From contig PCWF01000165.1 of assembly GCA_002796165.1 (NCBI GenBank), positions 1 through 14,022 of the forward strand: a stretch of 14,022 nt of DNA, given 5' to 3'. Shown here one piece after another: positions 7,416 through 14,022 of this stretch (position 1 is its first letter; each line of letters starts with the position of its first letter). The position numbers and the translations under genes are program-made. The stretch is from Nitrospinae bacterium CG11_big_fil_rev_8_21_14_0_20_56_8. GTDB lineage: Bacteria; Nitrospinota; Nitrospinia; Nitrospinales; VA-1. The notes beneath the pieces are model-generated. The model had not been told where the DNA came from. It made no database searches and saw only the letters and a list, made by a program, of their open reading frames with translations.

Positions 7416-7793
7416 ATGCTGAATAAACTTTTGAGAGTTGTCCCGATCCTGTTCCTCGGCGTCGGATGGACCACCCCGGTCTTTGCGGAGGAAATGAACC
7501 TGGCACCCAACGAAGCGGTTGTTTGCGAAAACGCTTCCTGGCTGGTGACCAACCTGAGTGAAAAGGATAAGGCCGCAATCGAGTTTTCGATCGGCCCTCA
7601 CGCCTTTATCTGGGAGAAAAGCTATACGCACGTGATTCCTCCCAAGGACTTCCTGTCGAACGGGATGGCACGCAAGAGCATTATCAAAAATAAGGGACCG
7701 GCAACCGTTCAAGTGAATTGCCAGGGCAAAACCCTGTCTCCCTACAAGGATGAGCCGAAGAAAACGCAGGAACCCCCATCGGCTCCCAGGTAA
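7416..7793 (+). CDS. Small secreted protein with two cysteines, paralog of the first gene
   Basis: No named family is recognised. From the ATG at 7416 the product has 125 residues: a signal peptide (hydrophobic core at about 7-18, likely cut after Val-Phe-Ala at 22-24), a mature domain of about 80 residues with exactly two cysteines (Cys37 and Cys102), and a polar Lys/Pro-rich tail. The motifs LAPNEAVVCENA and GPATVQVNC match LKPGQTASCNNA and GTADIKVNC in the protein at 9-419, with comparable spacing from the signal peptide. A TTG at 7410 would add two residues; AGGGGG at 7400-7405 lies ten bases from the ATG and only four from the TTG, so the start is slightly uncertain. It may be co-transcribed with trxB. 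Its 3' end nearly meets the convergent zinc-ribbon gene. Confidence 0.8.
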   Translation: MLNKLLRVVPILFLGVGWTTPVFAEEMNLAPNEAVVCENASWLVTNLSEKDKAAIEFSIGPHAFIWEKSYTHVIPPKDFLSNGMARKSIIKNKGPATVQVNCQGKTLSPYKDEPKKTQEPPSAPR

Positions 7794-7801
7794 GTCCGCA
7801 T

Positions 7802-8071
7802 CTACTCGCTTTTCTTCCGGCGAAACGTTCCTGGAATCATTCGGTACGCCTTCCGGCCCGGTTCCGGGGTAACGGCGGTACCCATCCGGTGCGTACAATT
7901 CGGGCAGGTCAGATGAGTCGGAAATGGGCCGCATATTCCTTCTTTTTCCCCGCGCGCGGCCTGGATGCGATCGAAATACATCCGCACCAGCCGGCCAGTA
8001 CCTTCCTTCCAGTAGCTCAAAACGTACGAACCGCAACGTTTGCAATGGATGTCCAACATGCCGCTGGCCAT
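7802..8071 (-). CDS. Small zinc-ribbon protein, function unknown
   Basis: The 89-residue cytoplasmic protein carries two CxxC knuckles, Cys10-x2-Cys13 (CKRCG) and Cys56-x2-Cys59 (CPNCTHRMG), the pattern of a four-cysteine zinc ribbon, with an extra Cys47. Between them lies a basic, amphipathic stretch (WKEGTGRLVRMYFDRI) that resembles small conserved zinc-ribbon proteins of unknown role; the tail is rich in Arg and Lys. Such ribbons often bind nucleic acid or another protein, but nothing here shows which. The start at 8071 is supported by an AAGGGA ribosome-binding site on the minus strand; a later Met at residue 5 is possible. It converges on the gene ending at 7793 with only eight bases between them and diverges from the histidine kinase. 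Confidence 0.8.
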   Translation of the reverse strand: MASGMLDIHCKRCGSYVLSYWKEGTGRLVRMYFDRIQAARGEKEGICGPFPTHLTCPNCTHRMGTAVTPEPGRKAYRMIPGTFRRKKSE

Positions 8072-8099
8072 GCAATTTCCCTTAAGTGAATTCGTCCGT

Positions 8100-8128
8100 T
8101 TGACGTACCATAGGGAAAAGCGTAAATA
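8100..8128 (+). promoter_or_regulatory. Candidate promoter for the histidine kinase gene
   Basis: TTGACG at 8100-8105 is a near-consensus -35. With a 17-bp spacer the -10 would be TAAATA at 8123-8128, a weak match. It lies in the 91-bp divergent gap before the kinase ATG at 8163, and could be read out toward the kinase with a leader of about 28 nt. Confidence 0.4.
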
Positions 8129-8162
8129 AAGTTATTTCCGTTTTCCAGGGTTCCCAGCAATT

Positions 8163-9218
8163 ATGAAAAACCCGCGTTCCGGTTCATCCCACGATCTGGA
8201 TGCCATCCTGAATTGGCTACGCAACCGAAGTTGCGCTGAGGGAACCCTTACCGGCCCCCCCCGAACCGGAGACGCCGCGTCGGACGAACTGATCGATAGG
8301 ATCGAAGGGCTTTTTGAACGTGCCGGTGCCACCGAGGAAAAATTGCGGCAGATGAAGGATTCCCTGCGTGACCAGGTCGCGGTGCGGACTCAGGAGTTAC
8401 AGGACCGGTTGAACGAACGGGAAATTGCCCTCCGGGAAGTCGTGGTATCCAGTCAGAGCAAATCGGTTTTTCTCGCCAACCTCAGCCATGAATTGCGCAC
8501 CCCCCTGAATCACATCATCGGTTACGTCCAGATTCTGAAAGAGGATGCCGAAGAAAGCACACTCGACCATCTTTTGCAGGATATCGACCGTGTCGAGCAG
8601 GCGGCGCATCATTTGCTGGAATGGATCGAGGAGATCATCGACCTCTCCCGGATCGAGGCCAGCCGGGCCGAGCTGGAAATCTCGGAAGTCGAGCTTGAAT
8701 CCTGGCTGGGAGCCTGGCTGGAAAAATTCCGAGGAGACGGGTTGGCGTTGGAGGCCGACCTGAAAGTGAACCTGGAACCGGGCATGGGATCGGGAAAGCT
8801 GGATCTGGAGAGAACCCGCCGCATTCTCCATACGTTATTGAAGAACGCCTGTAAATCCTCCGGACGGGAAACCGTCCTGTTTCACGTCCGGCGGGAGGCG
8901 GTGGAGGGCACCGATTGGCTTTCTTTTTCCGTTCGCGACTCCGGTCCGGGCATCGATCCAAGGCTTCTCGAGAATCTGTTCAAGGATTATACTCAGGCCG
9001 ATCCAAACGTATCCAGCGCATTTGGAGCGGTGGCGCTTCATCTGGCCCTTTGCCAGAGGCTCAGCCGGTTGATGGGCGGCAATATCTTTGCCGAGAGCGA
9101 GCTGGGGCGCGGCACCACCCTGAGTCTTCGATTACCCGCCGACGTTCCCTCCCACCTGGCCAAACCGCATGTGATCCGTGCCACCAACCGGCTGATGGAC
9201 GATATTGTGAACCGGTGA
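8163..9218 (+). CDS. Soluble sensor histidine kinase with an altered G2 box
   Basis: The 351-residue protein has no membrane segment. Residues 1-45 are variable, about 50-95 are a likely coiled coil, then a HisKA dimerisation domain holds the phospho-acceptor His109 in NLSHELRTPLNHIIGY. A HATPase_c domain follows, with the N box (Asn228 in LLKNACKSS) and G1 box DSGPGI starting at Asp259. The G2 box, normally GTGLGL, reads AVALHL at 289-294, so its three glycines are replaced, although the flanking CQRLSRLMGG and RGTTLSLRLP pieces are normal. ATP-lid function may therefore be weakened. No sensor (PAS, GAF) or receiver domain is present and no response regulator is adjacent, making it an orphan. 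Its input must come from a partner protein. The ATG has only a weak ribosome site. Confidence 0.9.
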   Translation: MKNPRSGSSHDLDAILNWLRNRSCAEGTLTGPPRTGDAASDELIDRIEGLFERAGATEEKLRQMKDSLRDQVAVRTQELQDRLNEREIALREVVVSSQSKSVFLANLSHELRTPLNHIIGYVQILKEDAEESTLDHLLQDIDRVEQAAHHLLEWIEEIIDLSRIEASRAELEISEVELESWLGAWLEKFRGDGLALEADLKVNLEPGMGSGKLDLERTRRILHTLLKNACKSSGRETVLFHVRREAVEGTDWLSFSVRDSGPGIDPRLLENLFKDYTQADPNVSSAFGAVALHLALCQRLSRLMGGNIFAESELGRGTTLSLRLPADVPSHLAKPHVIRATNRLMDDIVNR

Positions 9219-9251
9219 TCCGGCTTTCTGTCCCTCCTTTTTATCCCTTCC

Positions 9252-9280
9252 TTGACACCTTGGCCCTGCCATCTTATTAG
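9252..9280 (+). promoter_or_regulatory. Promoter of clpB
   Basis: A perfect -35 TTGACA at 9252-9257 is followed after 17 bp by TATTAG at 9275-9280, 37 bp ahead of the clpB ATG. AGAGG at 9307-9311 provides a ribosome-binding site five bases from the start. It looks like a sigma-70 promoter. The spacing of CTTGACA to CCAT is too short for a standard heat-shock sigma-32 promoter. Confidence 0.7.
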
Positions 9281-9316
9281 ATGAAGAGAGGTTCCATTAT
9301 TTAAATAGAGGTTGTT

Positions 9317-11974
9317 ATGCGATTTGATCGAATGACCATCAAGCTCCAGGAAGCGTTTCAGACGGCCCAGTCTTTGTGCGAGGAACACGGGCAACAGGCC
9401 ATCGAACCCGAACATCTTCTCCTCTGTCTGCTGAGGGATGCGGACGGAATTTCCCCGGCTTTGATACGGAAAGTTGGGGCCGACCCCGCGCGACTGGAAA
9501 ATGAGTTGTCGAATCAGATCCGTTCCTATCCCCGGGTCGGCGGAAGTTCAGCTCAAATTTATGTCTCTTCCGGGTTGAAAGATCTCATGGACCAGGCATT
9601 CGCCGAGGCTCGCCTGATGAAGGACGAATTCGTAAGTGGGGAGCATGTATTGCTGGCCGGGGCGGAAAACAAACGTCTGAAACCGGTCCTTAAACCGGCG
9701 GGTGTATCCCGGGCGTCGCTCCTTAAAGCCCTTCTGGCGGTGCGTGGAACCCAGCGGGTTTCCGACCAGAATCCCGAAGCCCGGTATCAGGTGCTGGATA
9801 AATTCTGCATCGACCTGACCGAGAAAGCGCGCTCGGGCCAACTCGATCCCGTCATCGGACGCGATACGGAAATCCGCCGCGTTATTCAGGTATTGAGCCG
9901 ACGCACCAAAAACAATCCCGTATTGATCGGGGAACCCGGCGTGGGGAAGACCGCCATTGTCGAAGGCCTGGCGCAGAGGATCCATCATAAAGACGTGCCG
10001 GAGGGGTTGAAGGAAAAAAGAATTCTGATGCTCGATCTGGCTCAGATCGTTGCTGGAACCAAGTACCGGGGGGAATTCGAGGACCGTTTGAAAGCGGTAC
10101 TGAAGGAAATCAACGCCAGCGAAGGCAATGTCATCCTGTTCATCGACGAACTCCACACCCTGGTGGGTGCCGGGTCGGCCGAGGGATCTATGGATGCCTC
10201 CAACATGCTCAAGCCCGCTCTGGCAAGGGGAGAACTCCATTGCGTCGGCGCGACGACCCTTAACGAGTACCGGAAGTATATCGAAAAAGACGCCGCGCTG
10301 GAGCGCCGGTTTCAGCCCGTCATGGTGGGTGAGCCCTCGCTGGAAGATACCGTCTCCATTTTGCGGGGGCTCAAGGAAAAATACGAAATTCATCACGGGG
10401 TGCGAATCCAGGATGCCGCGATACTCGCCGCCGCGCGGTTGTCGCATCGTTATATCGCCGACCGTTTTCTTCCCGATAAGGCCATCGACCTCATCGACGA
10501 AGCCGCATCGAGCCTGCGCATGCAGATCGACTCCCTTCCCGCCGAGATCGACCAGTACCAGAGGAAGATCACGCAACTGGAGATCGAACGGGAAGCCCTG
10601 AAGAAAGAGACCGATTCCGAGTCGGCCCACCGAAGCGGAAAAATCGAACAGGAGATTCGCGATCTCAAAAAAACCTGCGAGCAGTTGAAGGAGCAATGGC
10701 AATCGGAAAAAAAGATTATCGAGGAGAAACGCTCGCTCAAGGAAAAGGTGGAACAGGCCCGTTCGGAAACGGATAACGCGGAGCGGGAAGGGCGGCTGGA
10801 GCAGGCCGCCGAGTTGAAATACGGAACCTTGCCGCGCCTGCATAAAGAACTGGAGGATCTCCACCAACGGCTGGGCGAGACCCAGGGTCAGCGGAGGATT
10901 CTTAATGAGGAGGTCGGAGAAGAAGAAATTTCCCAGATCGTGTCCCGCTGGACGGGAATTCCCGTCGAGAGAATGCTTCAGTCCGAGAAAGATCGTCTGC
11001 TTCGCATGGAAGATGCGCTCCACAAGCGGGTCGTCGGCCAGCAGGAAGCCGTCCGGCTGGTCTCAAATGCCATTCGGCGCGCGCGTGCCGGGCTCCAGGA
11101 GCCCACCCGGCCCATCGGGACCTTTCTGTTCCTCGGCCCGACCGGGGTCGGAAAAACCCAGTTGGCGCGATCCCTCGCCGAATTCCTGTTCGATGACGAG
11201 CAGGCCATGACCCGGATCGATATGTCGGAGTATATGGAAAAACATTCCGTGGCCCGGCTCATCGGCGCCCCTCCCGGTTACGTGGGATATGAGGAGGGGG
11301 GCTACCTGACCGGGCAGGTTCGGCGGCGGCCATACAGTGTCGTCCTGTTCGATGAAATCGAGAAGGCTCACCCCGACGTGTTCAATGTGTTCCTGCAAAT
11401 TTTCGACGAGGGCCGGCTGACCGACGGACAGGGTAAAACGGTGGATTTCAAGAACACCGTCATCCTGATGACCTCCAATATCGGCGGCAAGATGATTCAG
11501 GATTTCGGCCAGGAAGCGGCGCGGCTCGAGTCGGTGAGCGGCGGCAAGTTCGAGGATATCTGGGAAACCGAGTTCGAAAAAGTCCAGGAAGCCGTCCGCC
11601 AGGAATTGCGCAATCACTTTCGACCGGAATTTTTGAATCGTATCGACGATATCGTCCTCTTCCGCAACCTGAGCCGGAACCAAATCAAGGAGATCGTTGA
11701 GGTCCAGTTATCCGATTTGCGTAAACGCCTTGCCGAGCGGCGGATGACCCTGACCCTGTCGGAACCGGTCAAGGCCGTGCTGGCGGAGAAGGGTTACGAT
11801 CCGGTATTTGGCGCGCGGCCCCTGAAACGGGCGATTCAAAAATATATTCAGGATCCTTTGTCCATGAAAATCCTGGAAGGGGAATTTTCCGATGGAGACC
11901 ACATCGATGTGGAACGGGAGGAGGGGAAGGAGACCTTCGTCTTCCGGAAAATGGGGGCCACGGAACCGGAGTAA
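9317..11974 (+). CDS. clpB: ATP-dependent chaperone ClpB
   Basis: ClpB is a hexameric AAA+ disaggregase that works with DnaK to thread and rescue aggregated proteins in the cytoplasm. The 885 residues are slightly longer than the usual 855-870. In order: N-terminal double Clp repeat (about 1-145); first ATPase with Walker A GEPGVGKT (Lys211), pore loop KYRG (Tyr250) and Walker B IDE (Asp277, Glu278); coiled-coil M domain at about 400-535, rich in Glu, Lys and Gln, which marks ClpB as opposed to ClpA; second ATPase with Walker A GPTGVGKT (Lys613), pore loop GYVG (Tyr655) and Walker B Asp679-Glu680; then the C-terminal domain. No ClpP-docking IGL loop is seen. It is transcribed alone, from its own promoter to its own terminator. 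All catalytic residues are present. Confidence 0.98.
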   Translation: MRFDRMTIKLQEAFQTAQSLCEEHGQQAIEPEHLLLCLLRDADGISPALIRKVGADPARLENELSNQIRSYPRVGGSSAQIYVSSGLKDLMDQAFAEARLMKDEFVSGEHVLLAGAENKRLKPVLKPAGVSRASLLKALLAVRGTQRVSDQNPEARYQVLDKFCIDLTEKARSGQLDPVIGRDTEIRRVIQVLSRRTKNNPVLIGEPGVGKTAIVEGLAQRIHHKDVPEGLKEKRILMLDLAQIVAGTKYRGEFEDRLKAVLKEINASEGNVILFIDELHTLVGAGSAEGSMDASNMLKPALARGELHCVGATTLNEYRKYIEKDAALERRFQPVMVGEPSLEDTVSILRGLKEKYEIHHGVRIQDAAILAAARLSHRYIADRFLPDKAIDLIDEAASSLRMQIDSLPAEIDQYQRKITQLEIEREALKKETDSESAHRSGKIEQEIRDLKKTCEQLKEQWQSEKKIIEEKRSLKEKVEQARSETDNAEREGRLEQAAELKYGTLPRLHKELEDLHQRLGETQGQRRILNEEVGEEEISQIVSRWTGIPVERMLQSEKDRLLRMEDALHKRVVGQQEAVRLVSNAIRRARAGLQEPTRPIGTFLFLGPTGVGKTQLARSLAEFLFDDEQAMTRIDMSEYMEKHSVARLIGAPPGYVGYEEGGYLTGQVRRRPYSVVLFDEIEKAHPDVFNVFLQIFDEGRLTDGQGKTVDFKNTVILMTSNIGGKMIQDFGQEAARLESVSGGKFEDIWETEFEKVQEAVRQELRNHFRPEFLNRIDDIVLFRNLSRNQIKEIVEVQLSDLRKRLAERRMTLTLSEPVKAVLAEKGYDPVFGARPLKRAIQKYIQDPLSMKILEGEFSDGDHIDVEREEGKETFVFRKMGATEPE

Positions 11975-12004
11975 ACCGGGTTCCCGGGGAATCCGGTAAT
12001 TTTT
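11975..12004 (+). terminator. Intrinsic terminator of clpB
   Basis: Immediately after the clpB TAA, an uninterrupted 10-bp stem pairs 11975-11984 with 11988-11997 (one G-U pair) around a three-base loop, followed by AA and five T residues at 12000-12004. This closes the clpB transcript and isolates the small RNA candidate downstream. Confidence 0.85.
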
Positions 12005-12035
12005 GAGGGCGGACGTGAAAAAATTTGCCTTCCCC

Positions 12036-12064
12036 TTGACAAACTTCTCCGCCGATTTCATTAG
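12036..12064 (+). promoter_or_regulatory. Promoter-like element of the candidate small RNA
   Basis: A perfect TTGACA at 12036-12041 and CATTAG at 12059-12064 are 17 bp apart, the same layout as the clpB promoter (TTGACA, 17 bp, TATTAG). No protein gene starts downstream within 300 bp, so the product would be RNA beginning near 12071. Confidence 0.55.
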
Positions 12065-12070
12065 GTAAAA

Positions 12071-12230
12071 GGTAGCGATTTTGTCCTCCCCACTACCCAT
12101 AGCCGCGGCTGGATCCGATAGGGTTCAGCCGCGGTTTGAACGATTCAGCTCGAAAAATTAGAGTGCCATGAATCGGGCTTCTGGCGCTCCGACTGGCGGG
12201 CCGGGAATTGATTCCCGGTCCGCCTTTTCC
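12071..12230 (+). ncRNA. Candidate small RNA, three hairpins, about 160 nt
   Basis: A promoter-like element upstream and an intrinsic terminator at the end bracket a stretch with no convincing protein. Hairpin 1 (12101-12116 with 12121-12136) is a 16-bp stem, including three G-U pairs, capped by GATA. Hairpin 2 has a perfect 7-bp base, CGATTCA (12141-12147) with TGAATCG (12169-12175), and an inner CTC/GAG helix. Hairpin 3 is the terminator. The unpaired 5' part contains TCCTCCCC at 12084-12091, complementary to Shine-Dalgarno-like sequences, as in anti-SD antisense RNAs. The ends are estimates. It does not resemble 6S RNA, SRP RNA, tmRNA or RNase P. It could instead be a leader that attenuates the downstream transporter, but that gene has its own promoter beyond the terminator. 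Confidence 0.55.
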
Positions 12231-12232
12231 GT
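12195..12232 (+). terminator. Intrinsic terminator of the candidate small RNA
   Basis: A 14-bp stem with one G-U pair joins 12195-12208 to 12211-12224 (the innermost A-T pairs probably open to form the loop), followed by TTTT at 12225-12228 and a further T run after CCG. The next upstream protein gene, clpB, already has its own terminator, so this one must end a separate transcript. Confidence 0.85.
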
Positions 12233-12255
12233 TTATCCCACCTTTGAAGAAATCT

Positions 12256-12283
12256 TTGCTCGATGATATACAACTGATATAAA
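12256..12283 (+). promoter_or_regulatory. Extended -10 promoter of the transporter gene
   Basis: TTGCTC at 12256-12261, a 16-bp spacer and TATAAA at 12278-12283 form the core; TGA at 12275-12277 supplies the TGn extended -10 element. Transcription from about 12290 would give a 5' leader of about 116 nt before the transporter ATG at 12406. Confidence 0.6.
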
Positions 12284-12289
12284 CTCGTA

Positions 12290-12405
12290 TCCCGAGTGGA
12301 TTTGATCCCGATACAACCCGAAAATTCCCAACTCCCGGTTGGGGGCAGAATTGAATTCCGAATGCAACGGAATTTAACGGCGGGTCATATGCGAAATTTA
12401 GACTC
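12290..12405 (+). promoter_or_regulatory. Structured 5' leader of the transporter mRNA
   Basis: Two small perfect hairpins lie in the predicted leader: CCCAAC/GTTGGG (12327-12332 with 12338-12343) and AATTCCG/CGGAATT (12354-12360 with 12368-12374). A further inverted repeat GTATC/GATAC (12287-12291 with 12310-12314) sits at the predicted transcription start and might be an operator. No known riboswitch pattern is recognised, and no good Shine-Dalgarno precedes the ATG. Confidence 0.35.
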
Positions 12406-13992
12406 ATGAACGACCTGGTTTCCCGTCTTGCGCAAAAATATCCCGCCAAAGAGACTTTGACGGAGGAGGAGTCGGAATCGGCTCTCGACCTGGTTATCAA
12501 GAACGGATTGACGGTTCAGGGAATGGTGACCTTCACCACGGGGATCTTCCTCGTCGATTTTGCGCTTCGGTTGGGGGGCACGTCTTTTTATATCGGGTTA
12601 CTTTCCGCCATCCGGGTATTCAGCCAGGTGCTCCAGGTTCCTTCCGTGCTCCTGGTCGAAAAATTCAGGATACGCCGCGCTATTTCCGTCTACTCCGCGT
12701 TCATCAGCCGGTTAATGGTTCTGGTGATCGCCTTCATTCCCTTCCTTCCTTCCAAATCGTTCGGACTCCAACTGCTCTTTGCGGCTTTAACGGTCAAGGC
12801 CGTATTCGCGGCCATTGTAGGGTGCAGTTGGAATTCCTGGATGCGCGACCTGGTTCCGGGAGACCGGTTGGGAGTTTTTTTCGGCAAGCGGTTGTTCATG
12901 ACCACGTTGCTTGGAATGATCCTGGGTCTTGTTGCGGGAATGTTTATCGACCAATGGGGCAAGGCCTTTCCCGGATTCGAGCTACACGGCTATTCGCTCC
13001 TTTATATCGTCGGTTTCGCGTCCGGCATGCTTGGCGTTTATTACATGACCCTTACCCCGGAACCGCAAATGGCCCCGCCGGAAGCCCATGAGAGTTTTTT
13101 TAAAACGATCCAGCGCCCGGTGCAGGATGAGAATTTCAAAAAACTCCTGACCTTTTCCATGTGGTGGAATTTTGCGGTCAATCTGGCCGCCCCGTTTTTT
13201 ACCGTTTACCTGCTGAAGCGTCTTGGACTTCCGGTTTTTCTCGTGGTGGCGCTCGGAGTTCTGAGCCAGATGGTGAACCTCGTCTTTTACCGGGTCTGGG
13301 GCGGGTTTGCCGACCGGTTCGGCAACAAGGCCGTTCTCGCCGTGAGTGGGTCCCTGTATGCGGTTACGGTTTTGTTCTGGACGTTCACCACCTTTCCGCA
13401 AAAACATTTCCTGACGATTCCCTTGTTGTTCCTGATCCATGCGCTTCTGGGAATTTCCAGCGCCGGGGTTACGCTGGCTTCGGGAAACATCGGTTTGAAG
13501 CTGGCTCCGCAGGGGCAGGCAACGCCTTACCTGGCGGCGCTCAATTTCGTCAACTCCCTGTCTGCCGGGCTGGCGCCTTTGCTCGGAGGGGTGTTCGCCG
13601 GTTTTCTGGAGCAATGGGAACTGTCGTGGACGTTGGAGTTGAAATCTCCGGAGCATGATTGGCATATTCCCGTTATGAATTTGAGCCAGCTCGACTTCCT
13701 GTTTTTCTTTTCGTTCCTGTTCGGAATATTTGCCCTGACCCGTTTGAGAAGAGTAGAGGACACGGGTCATGTGAAGGGGCCCATCGACATCCGCGAGGTG
13801 ATCTCCGAGGCCATGGTAGAAATGAAAAGCATGTCCACCATGGGCGGGCTCCGCTACATGGCCCATTTTCCGTTGAACCTGATGTTCTCCATCTTCAAAC
13901 TCAAACTTCCAAAGGGAAATGAGTCCGGGGGGAACAACCTTTCCGGTCCGGGGAAGAATCGGGACCTCTCCGCCCGACCTCCCCATACTTGA
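12406..13992 (+). CDS. Major facilitator superfamily transporter, substrate unknown
   Basis: The 528-residue protein is an inner-membrane secondary transporter with roughly 12 hydrophobic segments, the first near residues 38-58, others near 62-82, 93-115, 119-140, 163-181 and 193-212, and a second half from about 248 to 450. Between the halves is a charged loop (EPQMAPPEAHESFFKTIQRP). The MFS motif A-like loop GGFADRFGNKAVL occurs in the second half; in the first half NSWMRDLVPGDRLGVFFGKR resembles an MFS subgroup with unassigned substrates. A hydrophilic tail of about 40 residues closes the protein. The substrate cannot be inferred. The ATG at 12406 lacks a Shine-Dalgarno but overlaps the stop of a six-codon upstream frame. 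Its C-terminus lies 30 bp from the window edge, so downstream partners are out of view. Confidence 0.88.
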   Translation: MNDLVSRLAQKYPAKETLTEEESESALDLVIKNGLTVQGMVTFTTGIFLVDFALRLGGTSFYIGLLSAIRVFSQVLQVPSVLLVEKFRIRRAISVYSAFISRLMVLVIAFIPFLPSKSFGLQLLFAALTVKAVFAAIVGCSWNSWMRDLVPGDRLGVFFGKRLFMTTLLGMILGLVAGMFIDQWGKAFPGFELHGYSLLYIVGFASGMLGVYYMTLTPEPQMAPPEAHESFFKTIQRPVQDENFKKLLTFSMWWNFAVNLAAPFFTVYLLKRLGLPVFLVVALGVLSQMVNLVFYRVWGGFADRFGNKAVLAVSGSLYAVTVLFWTFTTFPQKHFLTIPLLFLIHALLGISSAGVTLASGNIGLKLAPQGQATPYLAALNFVNSLSAGLAPLLGGVFAGFLEQWELSWTLELKSPEHDWHIPVMNLSQLDFLFFFSFLFGIFALTRLRRVEDTGHVKGPIDIREVISEAMVEMKSMSTMGGLRYMAHFPLNLMFSIFKLKLPKGNESGGNNLSGPGKNRDLSARPPHT

Positions 13993-14022
13993 AACAAATC
14001 CGGAAATTTATCCCTCACCCCG

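Noticed and set aside
9251..9274. Sigma-32 heat-shock promoter before clpB (CTTGACA and CCATCT)
   Set aside because: The two elements are only about 9 bp apart, shorter than the usual spacing, while a sigma-70 reading with 17 bp fits better.
9548..11023. 491-residue minus-strand open frame inside clpB
   Set aside because: It mirrors clpB codon structure and has no domain; clpB itself is unambiguous.
12071..12230. Known housekeeping RNA (6S, SRP RNA, tmRNA, RNase P) in the clpB-transporter gap
   Set aside because: Ends do not pair as in 6S RNA, no SRP tetraloop motif, and it is too short and lacks the conserved cores of tmRNA and RNase P.
12168..12266. 32-codon open frame in the candidate sRNA region
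   Set aside because: It runs through the intrinsic terminator hairpin and into the transporter promoter, with no ribosome site.
12093..12500. 135-residue minus-strand open frame over the clpB-transporter gap
   Set aside because: It is antisense to the transporter start and the hairpins, with no plausible start signal or protein character.

Overview
This 14 kb window reads as an ordinary bacterial chromosome segment of moderately high G+C, densely coded, with short intergenic gaps and no phage, IS, CRISPR, rRNA or tRNA features that I could see. The combination of genes and the style of the proteins fit a Gram-negative bacterium of the Nitrospinota/deltaproteobacterial kind. This is an impression from family resemblance only. 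No single marker in the window settles the taxonomy.

Layout, left to right. (1) A small secreted two-cysteine protein ends in a strong intrinsic terminator. (2) The undecaprenyl-diphosphatase gene uppP is on the minus strand. (3) A gap of about 385 bp precedes a plus-strand, tightly packed amino-acid cluster: an AlaC-type aminotransferase, homoserine dehydrogenase (hom), threonine synthase (thrC), and an exported FGE/SUMF1-fold protein whose start overlaps the thrC stop. A long hairpin with a short T run follows. (4) Thioredoxin reductase (trxB) is followed by a second small secreted two-cysteine protein that shares N- and C-terminal cysteine motifs with the first gene of the window. (5) A convergent small zinc-ribbon protein lies on the minus strand, and divergently from it a soluble histidine kinase with an eroded G2 ATP-lid motif. 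(6) The disaggregase gene clpB has a good sigma-70-like promoter and a clean terminator. (7) A gap of about 430 bp holds a promoter-like element, three consecutive hairpins and an intrinsic terminator, which together look like a free-standing small RNA gene of about 160 nt, followed by a separate extended -10 promoter and a structured leader. (8) A major facilitator transporter ends the window.

How the genes work together. hom and thrC are two of the three enzymes from aspartate semialdehyde to threonine. The middle step, homoserine kinase, is not in this window. TrxB supplies reduced thioredoxin, and the adjacent exported protein with two cysteines may be a thiol-related neighbour, although this is inference. 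ClpB is the general stress disaggregase. The least explained elements are the putative small RNA between clpB and the transporter, the paralogous pair of small secreted proteins, the catalytically altered FGE-fold protein, and the kinase with substituted G2 glycines.
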